Shown here: positions 1 to 6,942 of the stretch, one piece after another
How positions within the stretch are numbered: position 1 is the stretch's first letter
How the letters are laid out: each line of letters starts with the position of its first letter
NCBI GenBank assembly: GCA_031551635.1
Contig: JAVBNH010000037.1
Span: 1 to 9,191, forward strand
Source: JAVBNH01 sp031551635
GTDB taxonomy: Bacteria; Bacillota; Clostridia; Oscillospirales; Acutalibacteraceae
Length of the DNA: 9,191 nt
Direction of reading: 5' to 3'
Made by a program: the position numbers and the translations under genes
Notes under the pieces: generated by a model
Databases searched by the model: none
What the model was told of the DNA's origin: nothing
Seen by the model: the letters and a program-made list of their open reading frames with translations, nothing else

Positions 1-13
1 GATAAATTAAATT

Positions 14-65
14 TTAAAAACAAGACTTGGTTTTTTGGCTTGGAATGCCATGCCGATTTTAGTAC
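14..65 (+). repeat. Degenerate copy of palindromic intergenic repeat (copy 0)
   Basis: Positions 14-30 (TTAAAAACAAGACTTGG) are identical over 17 bases to 87-103. The next 35 bases (31-65) align without gaps to 104-138 but have lost much of the perfect palindrome: GGCTTGG and ATGCCATGCC stand where the better copy has GGCTTGG and AGCCAAGCCC. Its right end (ATTTTAGTAC) is also the left end of the next copy, so the two lie head to tail. This is an old, mutated copy; the window edge hides whatever lies further left. Confidence 0.6.
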
Positions 66-140
66 CTTAGTGGGCTGAAAGAACAATTAAAAACAAGACT
101 TGGGTTGTGGGCTTGGCAAGCCAAGCCCACGTTAGTATAA
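58..140 (+). repeat. Palindromic intergenic repeat, copy A (left of the beta-helix gene)
   Basis: This is about 83 bp with two parts. The outer arm (58-106) contains AGTACCTTAGTGGGCTGAAAG and ACAAGACTTGG. The inner core is an inverted repeat at 107-130, an 11-bp stem (GTGGGCTTGGC / GCCAAGCCCAC) closed by only two bases (AA), and it ends in GTTAGTATA. The whole unit reappears in inverted orientation at about 2266-2345, on the other side of the gene at 343-2241. I see no transposase and no obvious target duplication. It could be a MITE-like or REP-like element; I cannot name a family. Confidence 0.75.
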
Positions 141-200
141 ATAGTGATTCATATAAGGCTTCGACCTATAAACTATTATAATTTTGCACCCTATCTTTGA

Positions 201-252
201 TTAAGCCATGTCTTGTTTATACTTGAGCTTTCAGCCCATTTAAGTACTAAAA
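201..252 (-). repeat. Inverted partial copy of the repeat's outer arm
   Basis: Read on the minus strand, 252 to 201 gives ATTTTAGTACTTAAATGGGC, then TGAAAGCTCAAG and ACAAGACATGGC. This aligns with the outer arm of copy A (58-107) at roughly three matches in four. The palindromic core is missing. With copy A it makes a loose inverted pair around 108-200, upstream of the beta-helix gene. Confidence 0.55.
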
Positions 253-328
253 TTTATTTTGACAGACATTTTTTAGGACACAATCTGACTTATTCCTACA
301 TAGTATATATATGAAACCCTAAATAAAC

Positions 329-334
329 AGGAGG
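329..334 (+). promoter_or_regulatory. Shine-Dalgarno site fixing a TTG start
   Basis: AGGAGG ends 8 bases before the TTG at 343. No in-frame ATG or GTG is similarly placed, so this site decides the start of the beta-helix protein. An upstream TTGACA at 259-264 could be a -35 element, but no good -10 sits 16-18 bases after it. Confidence 0.8.
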
Positions 335-342
335 TTAATAAC

Positions 343-2241
343 TTGAGAAATCAATTAGCTATAAGTAAGATTATATTCGGAATATTTATATTGGTAATTA
401 TTTGTTGCTCAATTGCAGGCAGCTTAACTGCAAAAGCAGAAACCATTGTTACTGACGAGCAGAGTTTTAATAATGCCATGAATTCGACAGAGACAGTGAT
501 TGTTGTTGCAAATGACATCACTTTAACAAGGGAATATCAAATCACGCGAGATTTGACAATTAAATCGACGGCAGGCGTAACCATTACATGGGGCGGCGCA
601 GCATACAAAAAAATTTTCACAGTGTCAGCTAATGCCCATTTTGCATTTGAGAATATTATACTCGACGGTAATGGGATGGCTGTAATACTTGTAAAAGTTT
701 ATGGCGCAACATTTACTATGAATGAAGAAGCCGTATTAAAAAATGTGCTGGGCAGCAGTGCCGGCAAAGCTGTTCTGATTGGAGATGCCAGCGAGCCCGA
801 CACGGGAGGCACGTTTAATATGAATGGCGGGCTTATCACCGGTGTGAGTGTCGATTCACCGGTTTTAAGCTATTACGGAACAATCAATATGAGCGGCAAC
901 TCATTGATTTCAGACAATAATGCACATGCCATTGGTATGATTACTTCCACCTTGAATATGACCGGAAACTCAGCCATCACAAATAATATAACTCCAAGAA
1001 CCGGCGCCGGTGTGTTGGCTGGTTACGGAAGTATAATCAATATGGGTCTGCATGAGGGCGATACACCGAGCATCTCTGGAAACACATCGACAAGCAACTA
1101 TGGCGGAGGCTTATATTTGGTCGAAAGTGAGCTGAATATGGGTTTTGGCGCTTCGATTTCCGGTAACACCGCAGAAACCATGGGTGGCGGTGTTGCGTTG
1201 AACAAAACAATTCTTAATATGAGTGGCATTGCAAAGGTAAACGGCAATATAACTCATCAGGGAGTGGGCGGTGGCATTATTGTCGCTAACGGATCAATAG
1301 TTAATCTGTCGGATAATGCTGCTGTTTTTGGAAACTCGGTAATGGCAGAAGATGGCAGAGGCGGTGGTATATTTTTAAAAGATGCCTCGTCATTGCTGAC
1401 TATTTCCGAAAACGCAAAAGTTTATGACAATAAATCAGCGTTCGGTGCAGGCGTTTTCCTGCAAGATGAAACTGAGATGCAAATGAGCGGCGGCGCTATT
1501 AACACCAATGTAGCAGATCTTGACGGCGGCGGTGTTTACAGCCACGGCAACATAACCATTTCAAATGGAGCTGTTGACGGCAACCGGACAGTAAGCGGAA
1601 ACGGCGGCGGCATTTATGTCGCGAGCGAAGGAAATGCGGTTATTTCCGGAAGCGCTATCACCAATAATAATGCGCTAAACGGCTATGGCGGCGGCATTTA
1701 TTCTGAAATTTCAGAAGATTATTCAAATCTATCCACAGATATTCGGGCTTGGTTCTATGGTAACAGAGCATCCGTGGCTTACACTCCGCCTGAAAACGCA
1801 TTAGAGCTCTATCCAAATATTCGCTTTGCGTCTCCCAGCATCGGGGAGCATACACTTAATAATTATGACATCAATTTCACCGCCACCGAAATACTCATGT
1901 TCAACGTGACCTATGACAGTAACGGCGGTAAAGGTCATTATTCCGGACCGGACATCACACCTTCTCATACAGTTATGATTTTATCTCCGGAAGAAACCGG
2001 TATTACACGTCCTAACCACACTTTTAAAGGATGGAATACCGCGCCGGACGGCAGAGGACAATCGTATGAGCCGAACGAAACCTTGGTAATAAACAATAAT
2101 GTGACATTGTATGCGCAGTGGACCTTTGATTTTGCATGGCTTTTGTGGCTTATTGCATTGGTTATGGTTTTGACTATTATTATGATGTTCTGGTTTTGCA
2201 GTGTGAAACATAGATGTTGCCGCACTGATGGATTGCGATAG
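343..2241 (+). CDS. Secreted beta-helix surface protein with InlB-type B-repeat and C-terminal membrane anchor
   Basis: A 632-residue exported protein starting at TTG. Residues 1-32 are a signal peptide: a basic start, a hydrophobic stretch at about 9-26, and AKA before E33. Residues of about 50-470 form repeats typical of a right-handed parallel beta-helix, with recurring N-M-S-G-N steps and small-residue turns GGGLYL, GGGVAL, GGGIIV, GGGIFL, GAGVFL, GGGVYS, GGGIYV and GGGIYS at about 254, 281, 309, 340, 368, 395, 420 and 449. These resemble the GG[ALIV] motifs of polymorphic outer-membrane-protein-type repeats. Residues 520-594 match an InlB B-repeat (Flg_new-like): VTYDSNGG, then FKGWNTAPDGRG, then VTLYAQW. 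Residues 597-619 are a membrane segment followed by a short basic, cysteine-containing tail. There is no LPXTG. I infer a cell-surface adhesin or carbohydrate-binding protein. No catalytic residues are recognised, so an enzymatic beta-helix cannot be claimed. Confidence 0.85.
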   Translation: MRNQLAISKIIFGIFILVIICCSIAGSLTAKAETIVTDEQSFNNAMNSTETVIVVANDITLTREYQITRDLTIKSTAGVTITWGGAAYKKIFTVSANAHFAFENIILDGNGMAVILVKVYGATFTMNEEAVLKNVLGSSAGKAVLIGDASEPDTGGTFNMNGGLITGVSVDSPVLSYYGTINMSGNSLISDNNAHAIGMITSTLNMTGNSAITNNITPRTGAGVLAGYGSIINMGLHEGDTPSISGNTSTSNYGGGLYLVESELNMGFGASISGNTAETMGGGVALNKTILNMSGIAKVNGNITHQGVGGGIIVANGSIVNLSDNAAVFGNSVMAEDGRGGGIFLKDASSLLTISENAKVYDNKSAFGAGVFLQDETEMQMSGGAINTNVADLDGGGVYSHGNITISNGAVDGNRTVSGNGGGIYVASEGNAVISGSAITNNNALNGYGGGIYSEISEDYSNLSTDIRAWFYGNRASVAYTPPENALELYPNIRFASPSIGEHTLNNYDINFTATEILMFNVTYDSNGGKGHYSGPDITPSHTVMILSPEETGITRPNHTFKGWNTAPDGRGQSYEPNETLVINNNVTLYAQWTFDFAWLLWLIALVMVLTIIMMFWFCSVKHRCCRTDGLR

Positions 2242-2265
2242 GCGCTAAGTTGAAAGGCAGTAAAT

Positions 2266-2345
2266 ATACTAACGTGGGCTTGGCTTGCCAAGCCCACAAG
2301 CCAAGCAGTGTTTTTATTGAGCATTTAGCCTATTAAGGTAGTAAA
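2266..2345 (-). repeat. Palindromic intergenic repeat, copy B (inverted, right of the beta-helix gene)
   Basis: Read on the minus strand, this copy aligns over its whole length with copy A at 58-140. The core inverted repeat is at 2274-2297 (11-bp stem, two-base loop) and is identical to copy A's core on the opposite strand. It is followed outward by GTGTTTTTATTGAGC and TTAGCCTATTAAGGTAGTA, which match the outer arm of copy A less exactly. It begins about 25 bases after the stop of the beta-helix gene, so that gene lies between two inverted copies. Confidence 0.75.
2278..2315 (+). terminator. Candidate terminator hairpin inside repeat copy B
   Basis: GCTTGGCTTG (2278-2287) pairs perfectly with CAAGCCAAGC (2297-2306) across a 9-base loop. 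After four more bases (AGTG) comes a run of five T at 2311-2315. It is well placed to end transcription of the beta-helix gene. It overlaps and excludes the 11-bp hairpin at 2274-2297. The U-run is short and slightly displaced, so efficiency is uncertain. Confidence 0.5.
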
Positions 2346-2653
2346 GCTAAACAGGTGAAAATGCGATTAAAATATAATTTCATAACAATTTAGTCCTTCC
2401 TAATACATTTTATGATGAGAATTTAAGTGCCTAATAAACTCGTTTTTACAACCGGGATAAATTATTTCGTCATTAGAAATATCCTGGCGAGAAAGCCCCA
2501 TTACGCATATGGATGGTCGGTATATTGTACCGTTCTCCTTGTTACACTGATTATCAGAACAAGAAAATCATGGGACGGTTTTATGAATTTATAATTTGCT
2601 CGCGAATAGAATCAAAGATTCGCCATAAAAAGCTGTCCCCTTATTTTTTAAAA
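2346..2653. other. Intergenic stretch between convergent genes, no supported gene
   Basis: About 310 bp of AT-rich DNA between repeat copy B and the end of the dockerin pseudogene. A 55-codon plus-strand frame at 2427-2594 would start at GTG. Its product has one hydrophobic stretch (VYCTVLLVTLII) followed by RTRKSW, but no ribosome binding site precedes it and I do not recognise it. It may be chance or a gene remnant. A small hairpin, GCGAAT / ATTCGC, lies near 2602-2623 without a T-run. Confidence 0.4.
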
Positions 2654-3644
2654 TCATATCCTCTCATTTTTAAAAATTTTTATAAAGTCATAGGAAAATG
2701 TTTCGTAATCTATTAAAGCAGCAGAATACCTAAGGACTGACCTTGCGTCAGTAGCAGTAATTTCTCTGTCTCTATCTATGTCAGAAATCATGTATGCTTC
2801 AGAGTCTTCAAGACACGCGGAAACCCTTAGTATTTTTCGTGCATCCGCTGCGGTAACCAATCCATCCAAATTGGCATCGCCTAAAATATAAATTTCTTTG
2901 CTGTTAAAAACAATTCCGCGGAAATCCGTCTTTAAATAACTGCCATTTGGAACAATCGATGAAGCACTAAGCTTTTTCTCCTGATTCCAATATTCAGCAG
3001 TAACATAGTAATCAAAAGGCTTTGTTTTCATCAGCAGACTTTCTATGAGAGTGTTATCTTTACAACAATCCCTTGACTGTTCTGTGCTAAAGCAGCTTCA
3101 TTATCAATTTTCAAAAAGGTAAATTTTCTCTTTTGTAGCTTTTTACAGGTATAAGTGTAATTTTCGGCTCGATATAAATTTCTTTATCATTAGTATCTTT
3201 AAAGTCAAGAGGTGTAAGACTTATATTTAAATCACCGTCTTTTTTTACGAAAAATTGCAATTGCCCCCAATACTTATCTTCTATATAGAGGTGATTTCTA
3301 TCGTCATCTATACCAAATATTATTTTGCCGTCCTCAAAGGTTTGGACAGCTATTGAACCTCCTACAAAGATATATAAACAGGTATTGAAGTGTAAAACAT
3401 CAGTATTGTATTATAATTCAAATAGCGCGGATTTAACATCAATGCAGTTTCGAAAATCAACAGTGATAGTAAAATCAAGATATTGTTCAACTTCGGATTC
3501 ATTATAAAATGCGTTACTGAACTCTATTTTAACCTCGGGGGTTTTTTCCTCAGTGCTTGCGCCGGCATTTGCTAATATTGAAAAGCTTAGAGATGCAGTT
3601 AAAATACAAACCACAAAAAAAGCAAAATTTTTAATTTTTTTCAT
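2654..3644 (-). pseudogene. Decayed gene for a secreted cohesin-like plus dockerin protein
   Basis: The start is the ATG at 3642-3644 (MKKIKNFAFF), chosen because GGAG lies 9 bases upstream at 3654-3657. A signal peptide runs to about SILANAGA. Next comes a cohesin-like beta-sandwich segment (KIEFSNAFYN, then DVKSALFEL), and the frame stops at TAA 3411-3413. The same frame then continues openly: YNTDVLHFNT, GGSIAVQTFEDGKIIFGI, and so on to KITLIPVKSYK. One shift near 3113-3137 moves to a frame reading KFTFLKIDNEAALAQNSQG. A second, between about 3043 and 3098, moves to the frame of MKTKPFDYYVTAEYW. The end is a type I dockerin at about 2714-2881: calcium loop one is DANLDGLVTAAD; loop two is DIDRDREITATD, with R where G is usual. 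An intact parent would have anchored to, or assembled with, cohesin scaffolds. The 'L-x-YNTDVLHF' join suggests the TAA replaced a sense codon such as GAA or CAA. Assembly errors could explain some lesions, but three are unlikely. Confidence 0.75.
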
Positions 3645-3653
3645 ATAGGACAT

Positions 3654-3657
3654 CTCC
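3654..3657 (-). promoter_or_regulatory. Shine-Dalgarno site fixing the dockerin pseudogene start
   Basis: GGAG on the minus strand lies 9 bases before the ATG at 3642-3644. It rules out the upstream in-frame ATGs (up to 3662), which would overlap or precede it, and leaves a normal signal peptide start (MKKIKN). Confidence 0.6.
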
Positions 3658-3708
3658 ATCATTTGTAAAATTTATTTTATTTTACGATTAACTCAATATA
3701 TAAGCATC

Positions 3709-3738
3709 ACTATACTTCATTTTTATCACGCATCTAAA
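3709..3738 (-). promoter_or_regulatory. Candidate sigma-A-type promoter of the dockerin pseudogene
   Basis: On the minus strand, TTTAGA (3733-3738) and TATAGT (3709-3714) are separated by 18 bases. The -10 matches five of six consensus bases and the -35 four of six. It lies about 65 bases upstream of the start codon. The DNA is AT-rich, so chance matches are common. Confidence 0.3.
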
Positions 3739-3870
3739 CTTATATTAATTATTTTTAAGCACATTTCTCACAACCCTGTCAACAGTAATTGTTTGATTTA
3801 GAAAATATTGTAAGAACTTGTAAAAAAACAAGCTGCATTTTGTCGGTCTGGCTAATTTGTTTTTTTTGCG

Positions 3871-3927
3871 AATAAAAATACTCTCAGGTTAAAAAAACAA
3901 TACATTTGCGTCTTTTTAACCTGAGAG
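3871..3927 (-). terminator. Rho-independent terminator of the 851-residue secreted protein gene
   Basis: CTCTCAGGTTAAAAA (3881-3895) pairs perfectly with TTTTTAACCTGAGAG (3913-3927), giving a 15-bp stem with a 17-base loop. On the minus strand it is followed by TATTTTTATT. It begins about 79 bases after the stop codon at 4007. The remaining DNA between 3739 and 4006 holds nothing else I can support. Confidence 0.85.
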
Positions 3928-4006
3928 CGGATTAGGCTGCTGAGTAACAAGAATAAAATTAGTCTTCAATACTAATACGGTTGCTAAATAGTGCTTTTAT
4001 GCTAGA

Positions 4007-6562
4007 TTATTTTGCGATTTTCATACTGAAGAGGGTAGTTAAAAGATATTTTGCCGTGTAAATAAAAGCATTTTCACGCTCAGCCTCAAGAGCGGGGCGG
4101 TACATGAAATCCGATGACTTACTCTGTGCAAGTACAAGCTTTCCGCATTGACCGATATCGTGGAAATTAAGCTTAGGTAAGGTAAGGGACATCTTCAAAT
4201 TTTTGCCGAGGTTAAAGCCGAAGGATTTTCCGCTTATCATGCCGTCAATGGCTTCCTCGCTCAAGTCAACCTTTATTCCGCCGAGCAATTGTGTACTCTT
4301 CAGGAAACCTGTGAAGCTGCTGTTGAGATAACCGCTGTTAATACAATTTGAAGCACGGACAAGCAAATCAAGTCCGGTTTTCAGCGGATTTTCAAAAAGG
4401 TCATCAATAAGGTTTATTATGTTATTTAAAACAGGAGAAATCAAAGCATCCATTTGCGAGCCGATACCGTTTGCAAGCGCGTCATAATAACCGGCGGAGT
4501 ATTCCTCAGAAGATAAAACATCTCTCAGACCAAGTGCCTCAAGCAGAGGAACAAGCTTATCATAAGAGCCGTAAATGAAATCGCCGTTTGCGGAGGTGTG
4601 ATTGGGCATATAAGCAAGCCTGCCGGACAAGCCGTATCCGTTTTGCAAAAAGTTGACCAGGGGACGCAGGACAGCGGCAAGAGCTGTTTGGAAACCTTCA
4701 CGGTCGCCGTCTTCAAAGCCGAAATCGCCGTTTTCATATTCGAGTGCCGCATAAAGCTCTGTTGAATCGTTCAGAATGTTGATGCCTTGCTGTATTTTTG
4801 AATTGATAGACGCATAACGCTCTTCGGTAAGCCAGCTTATCAAGGTTGAAGGTTTTGAAAAGATTCCAATCCATTCGCCGACATTGATTTGGTTTGTGCT
4901 GCTGACATCCACCATGATTTTAGTTTTTGCAAGAGTATCATACAGCGGAAGTATCAAGCCGATATTCTTGTTTGTATACAGAAGCGAGCCGGGCGCATTC
5001 TTTTGGATTCCCGGATTACTGCGCTTATAGCTTAAATCAAGTAAATTGCCAGCTAAGGAATTAAAACCGTTTATTAAGGATGAAATGATGCTTTTCATGG
5101 GTTTAAATTTTGTTAGCATGATTTCCTGAGGCTTGAAAGCAGCAATTTCCTGCGCGAAGTCATAATCAGAGGCGGTATTTTTCGCGGTGGGTACATACCT
5201 TGCAAGAATCTGATTATACTTTTCCATTACTGAAGCGTTTATATCTTTTTTGAGGTCGCTTCGTACCTTCGCATATTCAGCTTTTGCCTCTAGAATGGTG
5301 CCATTGTTTACTTCCTCAAGATTCACGCCGGCTATATAGTTTTCAAACAGCTCAACAAGGGCGAAATCCTGCTTTTTAACACATTCGGTATATAAGAGGG
5401 TGTAGCTGAAGGATGTGGAGGTATATGCCGTTCCGGCGGAATTCAAATAAAAATAATGTACTGCTTTGGGATTCCAGAACACGGAAACCGCCTTTGAAAA
5501 GCTGTCAAGCTCCTCATGATTTTTTATTGCCTGAATAACTGGCTCTAAAGTATGGTTTTGGTTAAAACCGAGGAAGGCATCCCGCATTTCAATATAACTG
5601 TTCATGAGCGGCGCATATTCCGGCGCGATTTGCGCAAGGGTTTGCATAGCTCTCAGCGTAGCCATAATCGCATGATTGGTCTGGCGTTCTGTAAAAGACA
5701 TAACTAATTTTTGTTTCGGCAAATAATTCGCAACAGCCGCGAGATAACCCGGGTCGGTTGCACCCATTGCATAATCTGCGACTTTTGGTGCTGTTCCGGC
5801 TGAGGGGGGCGCTGTTTCGGTGAATGGACTTAAATCAACATCATTCTTTGCGAGCATCTTAACAAGCTTTAAGCCGGAATCGCCGGAGGTTGTCTGCCCA
5901 AAGCTGATAAAAGTCGGCGCAATGCCGTCGCAATAGGCACGAACCAGCTGAGGCGCTGCAGCATAGGCGTTTTTGTATGCAAGCAGTGCTGCTGCGGCAT
6001 CTGCGTCCTTGTAGTCTATAGCATCGCTGAGCTTTAATGTCCCCTTGAAGGGCTTGCTGAAATATTCGCCGAGCGTATACGCGGCGTCTCTGGTTGCATG
6101 AGGACCGAGTATCGAAGTCAGCATCGCCTGCGCCTGAACGCGCGCATCTATAGCGCTAAGCTTCGGAGAATTTGTTTTGTCATATTCTGATTTTATCAGG
6201 TATCCTTCACGTTCAACAACGGTCTTGAGGAAATTTAACGCGTCAGAAACAGCGAAAGTATCTTTTTCTGCTTCTGATAGTGGTTTATAGAGGTTGATGG
6301 CCGTGGTATAAAGAGAAACCTTGTTGTTATATGCTTCTAGCTTTGCAGGGTCTGTCGGGGGATCGCTGATTATACCTGTTTTATCGGCAACTAAAGCGGC
6401 AACCGCTGCTTTTGCACTTTGCAAAGGGTCAAGATCGGTAAATGCAGAAATTATTCCTGATGATATTGACGGACTATGTTCTTTTTCCTGCGCTGTGGCA
6501 ACAACGGAGAACATCATTGTCAAGACCAATAAAATGCATAGAACTCTTTTTATTTTATTCAA
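4007..6562 (-). CDS. Large secreted protein of unknown function, gut-Clostridia type
   Basis: 851 residues from the TTG at 6560-6562. The open frame extends 20 codons further to a GTG at 6622, but GAGGAAGG at 6572-6579 sits 9 bases before the TTG, and starting there gives a normal signal peptide: NKIKR, then VLCILLVLTMMFSVVA, cleaved near ATA-QE. The mature part looks mostly helical. It is rich in A, L and K, with no internal membrane segment, dockerin, LPXTG or catalytic motif that I recognise. Residues of about 612-745 (GDFGFEDGDREGF, LRPLVNFL, VPLLEALG, SPVLNNIINLIDDLFENP, INSG) resemble, from memory, a segment that recurs in very large secreted proteins of gut Clostridia. The end (ENAFIYTAKYLLTTL) is also like the close of that module. 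Function is unknown; a structural or surface-layer role is a guess. The gene is a single unit with its own terminator (3871-3927) and a candidate promoter/operator at 6716-6765. Confidence 0.85.
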   Translation of the reverse strand: MNKIKRVLCILLVLTMMFSVVATAQEKEHSPSISSGIISAFTDLDPLQSAKAAVAALVADKTGIISDPPTDPAKLEAYNNKVSLYTTAINLYKPLSEAEKDTFAVSDALNFLKTVVEREGYLIKSEYDKTNSPKLSAIDARVQAQAMLTSILGPHATRDAAYTLGEYFSKPFKGTLKLSDAIDYKDADAAAALLAYKNAYAAAPQLVRAYCDGIAPTFISFGQTTSGDSGLKLVKMLAKNDVDLSPFTETAPPSAGTAPKVADYAMGATDPGYLAAVANYLPKQKLVMSFTERQTNHAIMATLRAMQTLAQIAPEYAPLMNSYIEMRDAFLGFNQNHTLEPVIQAIKNHEELDSFSKAVSVFWNPKAVHYFYLNSAGTAYTSTSFSYTLLYTECVKKQDFALVELFENYIAGVNLEEVNNGTILEAKAEYAKVRSDLKKDINASVMEKYNQILARYVPTAKNTASDYDFAQEIAAFKPQEIMLTKFKPMKSIISSLINGFNSLAGNLLDLSYKRSNPGIQKNAPGSLLYTNKNIGLILPLYDTLAKTKIMVDVSSTNQINVGEWIGIFSKPSTLISWLTEERYASINSKIQQGINILNDSTELYAALEYENGDFGFEDGDREGFQTALAAVLRPLVNFLQNGYGLSGRLAYMPNHTSANGDFIYGSYDKLVPLLEALGLRDVLSSEEYSAGYYDALANGIGSQMDALISPVLNNIINLIDDLFENPLKTGLDLLVRASNCINSGYLNSSFTGFLKSTQLLGGIKVDLSEEAIDGMISGKSFGFNLGKNLKMSLTLPKLNFHDIGQCGKLVLAQSKSSDFMYRPALEAERENAFIYTAKYLLTTLFSMKIAK

Positions 6563-6571
6563 TTTTTTATT

Positions 6572-6579
6572 CCTTCCTC
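6572..6579 (-). promoter_or_regulatory. Shine-Dalgarno site fixing a TTG start
   Basis: GAGGAAGG on the minus strand lies 9 bases before the TTG at 6560-6562. The alternative GTG at 6620-6622 would place this strong site inside the coding frame and add about 20 mostly polar or basic residues ahead of the signal peptide. Confidence 0.7.
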
Positions 6580-6715
6580 TTTTTTTATTTGTTTTATTTA
6601 AAATACTATTTATTATCCACACCTTTTATTTTCTTTTTGGACTACAAATGTTAATCAACACCACTTTTTTAAACAATGGGTGTTAATTATTTACATTCAT
6701 AGGGGTTTGAGTTGA

Positions 6716-6727
6716 TTAATCGATTAA
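6716..6727 (-). promoter_or_regulatory. Candidate operator: perfect 12-base palindrome with central CG
   Basis: TTAATCGATTAA is a perfect palindrome 9 bases downstream of the candidate -10 at 6737-6742, so it would cover about +4 to +15 of the transcript. A CG-centred palindrome in this place fits known LacI/GalR-family operators. The half-site extension GTTGATTAA (6711-6719) has an inverted match TTAATCAAC at 6651-6659. No regulator gene is in the window. The function is inferred. Confidence 0.4.
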
Positions 6728-6736
6728 ATCACTTAT

Positions 6737-6765
6737 ATCTTATCTTTTTTATAAAAAGTAATCAA
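6737..6765 (-). promoter_or_regulatory. Candidate promoter of the 851-residue secreted protein gene
   Basis: On the minus strand, TTGATT (6760-6765) and TAAGAT (6737-6742) are spaced by 17 bases, with four of six consensus bases in each. It would give a leader of roughly 165 bases before the TTG start. That leader contains GGTGTT/AACACC arms (6679-6684 with 6657-6662) that could form a modest hairpin. The rest of 6563-6864 shows nothing else I can support. Confidence 0.4.
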
Positions 6766-6864
6766 TGCTAATTATTATATTTTGTTGTTACCATAATTTA
6801 CTTTTATTAACAGTTCGAGTATAGTATGTACAAGAGTGAAGGTTATTTTTTTGAAAAAGGACAT

Positions 6865-6902
6865 AAAAAACTTCACGCTAACAAATAATTGTTAGCGTGA
6901 AG
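6865..6902 (-). terminator. Rho-independent terminator of the HEYGH protein gene
   Basis: CTTCACGCTAACA (6871-6883) pairs perfectly with TGTTAGCGTGAAG (6890-6902), giving a 13-bp stem with a six-base loop. On the minus strand it is followed by six T (6865-6870). It begins 40 bases after the stop at 6943. Confidence 0.9.
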
Positions 6903-6942
6903 ATTTATATAAGTCAGATAATTATTGTTTCTGTCCCGCCAT

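Noticed and set aside
58..140. Palindromic repeat as an integron attC site
   Set aside because: The ends (GTTAGTATA and TATACTAAC) do not fit the GTTRRRY/RYYYAAC core sites, and no integrase or cassette array is present.
131..182. tRNA-like or riboswitch-like fold at 131-182, with TATAAT at 177-182
   Set aside because: Only short AT-rich pairings are seen, with no conserved tRNA or riboswitch core. No -35 is suitably spaced from the TATAAT.
1965..2324. 119-residue minus-strand open frame at the end of the beta-helix gene
   Set aside because: It is antisense to a clear B-repeat and membrane anchor, and has no start signal of its own.
2427..2594. 55-codon plus-strand frame with a hydrophobic stretch followed by RTRKSW
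   Set aside because: There is no ribosome binding site before the GTG, it is short, and I recognise no family. It could be a remnant but is not supported as a gene.
2513..2716. 67-residue plus-strand open frame
   Set aside because: It overlaps the end of the dockerin coding region on the other strand, has low-complexity AT-driven composition and no ribosome binding site.
6321..6686. 121-residue plus-strand open frame with hydrophobic stretches
   Set aside because: It is antisense to the signal peptide region of the 851-residue protein. Its hydrophobicity comes from the complementary AT-rich codons.
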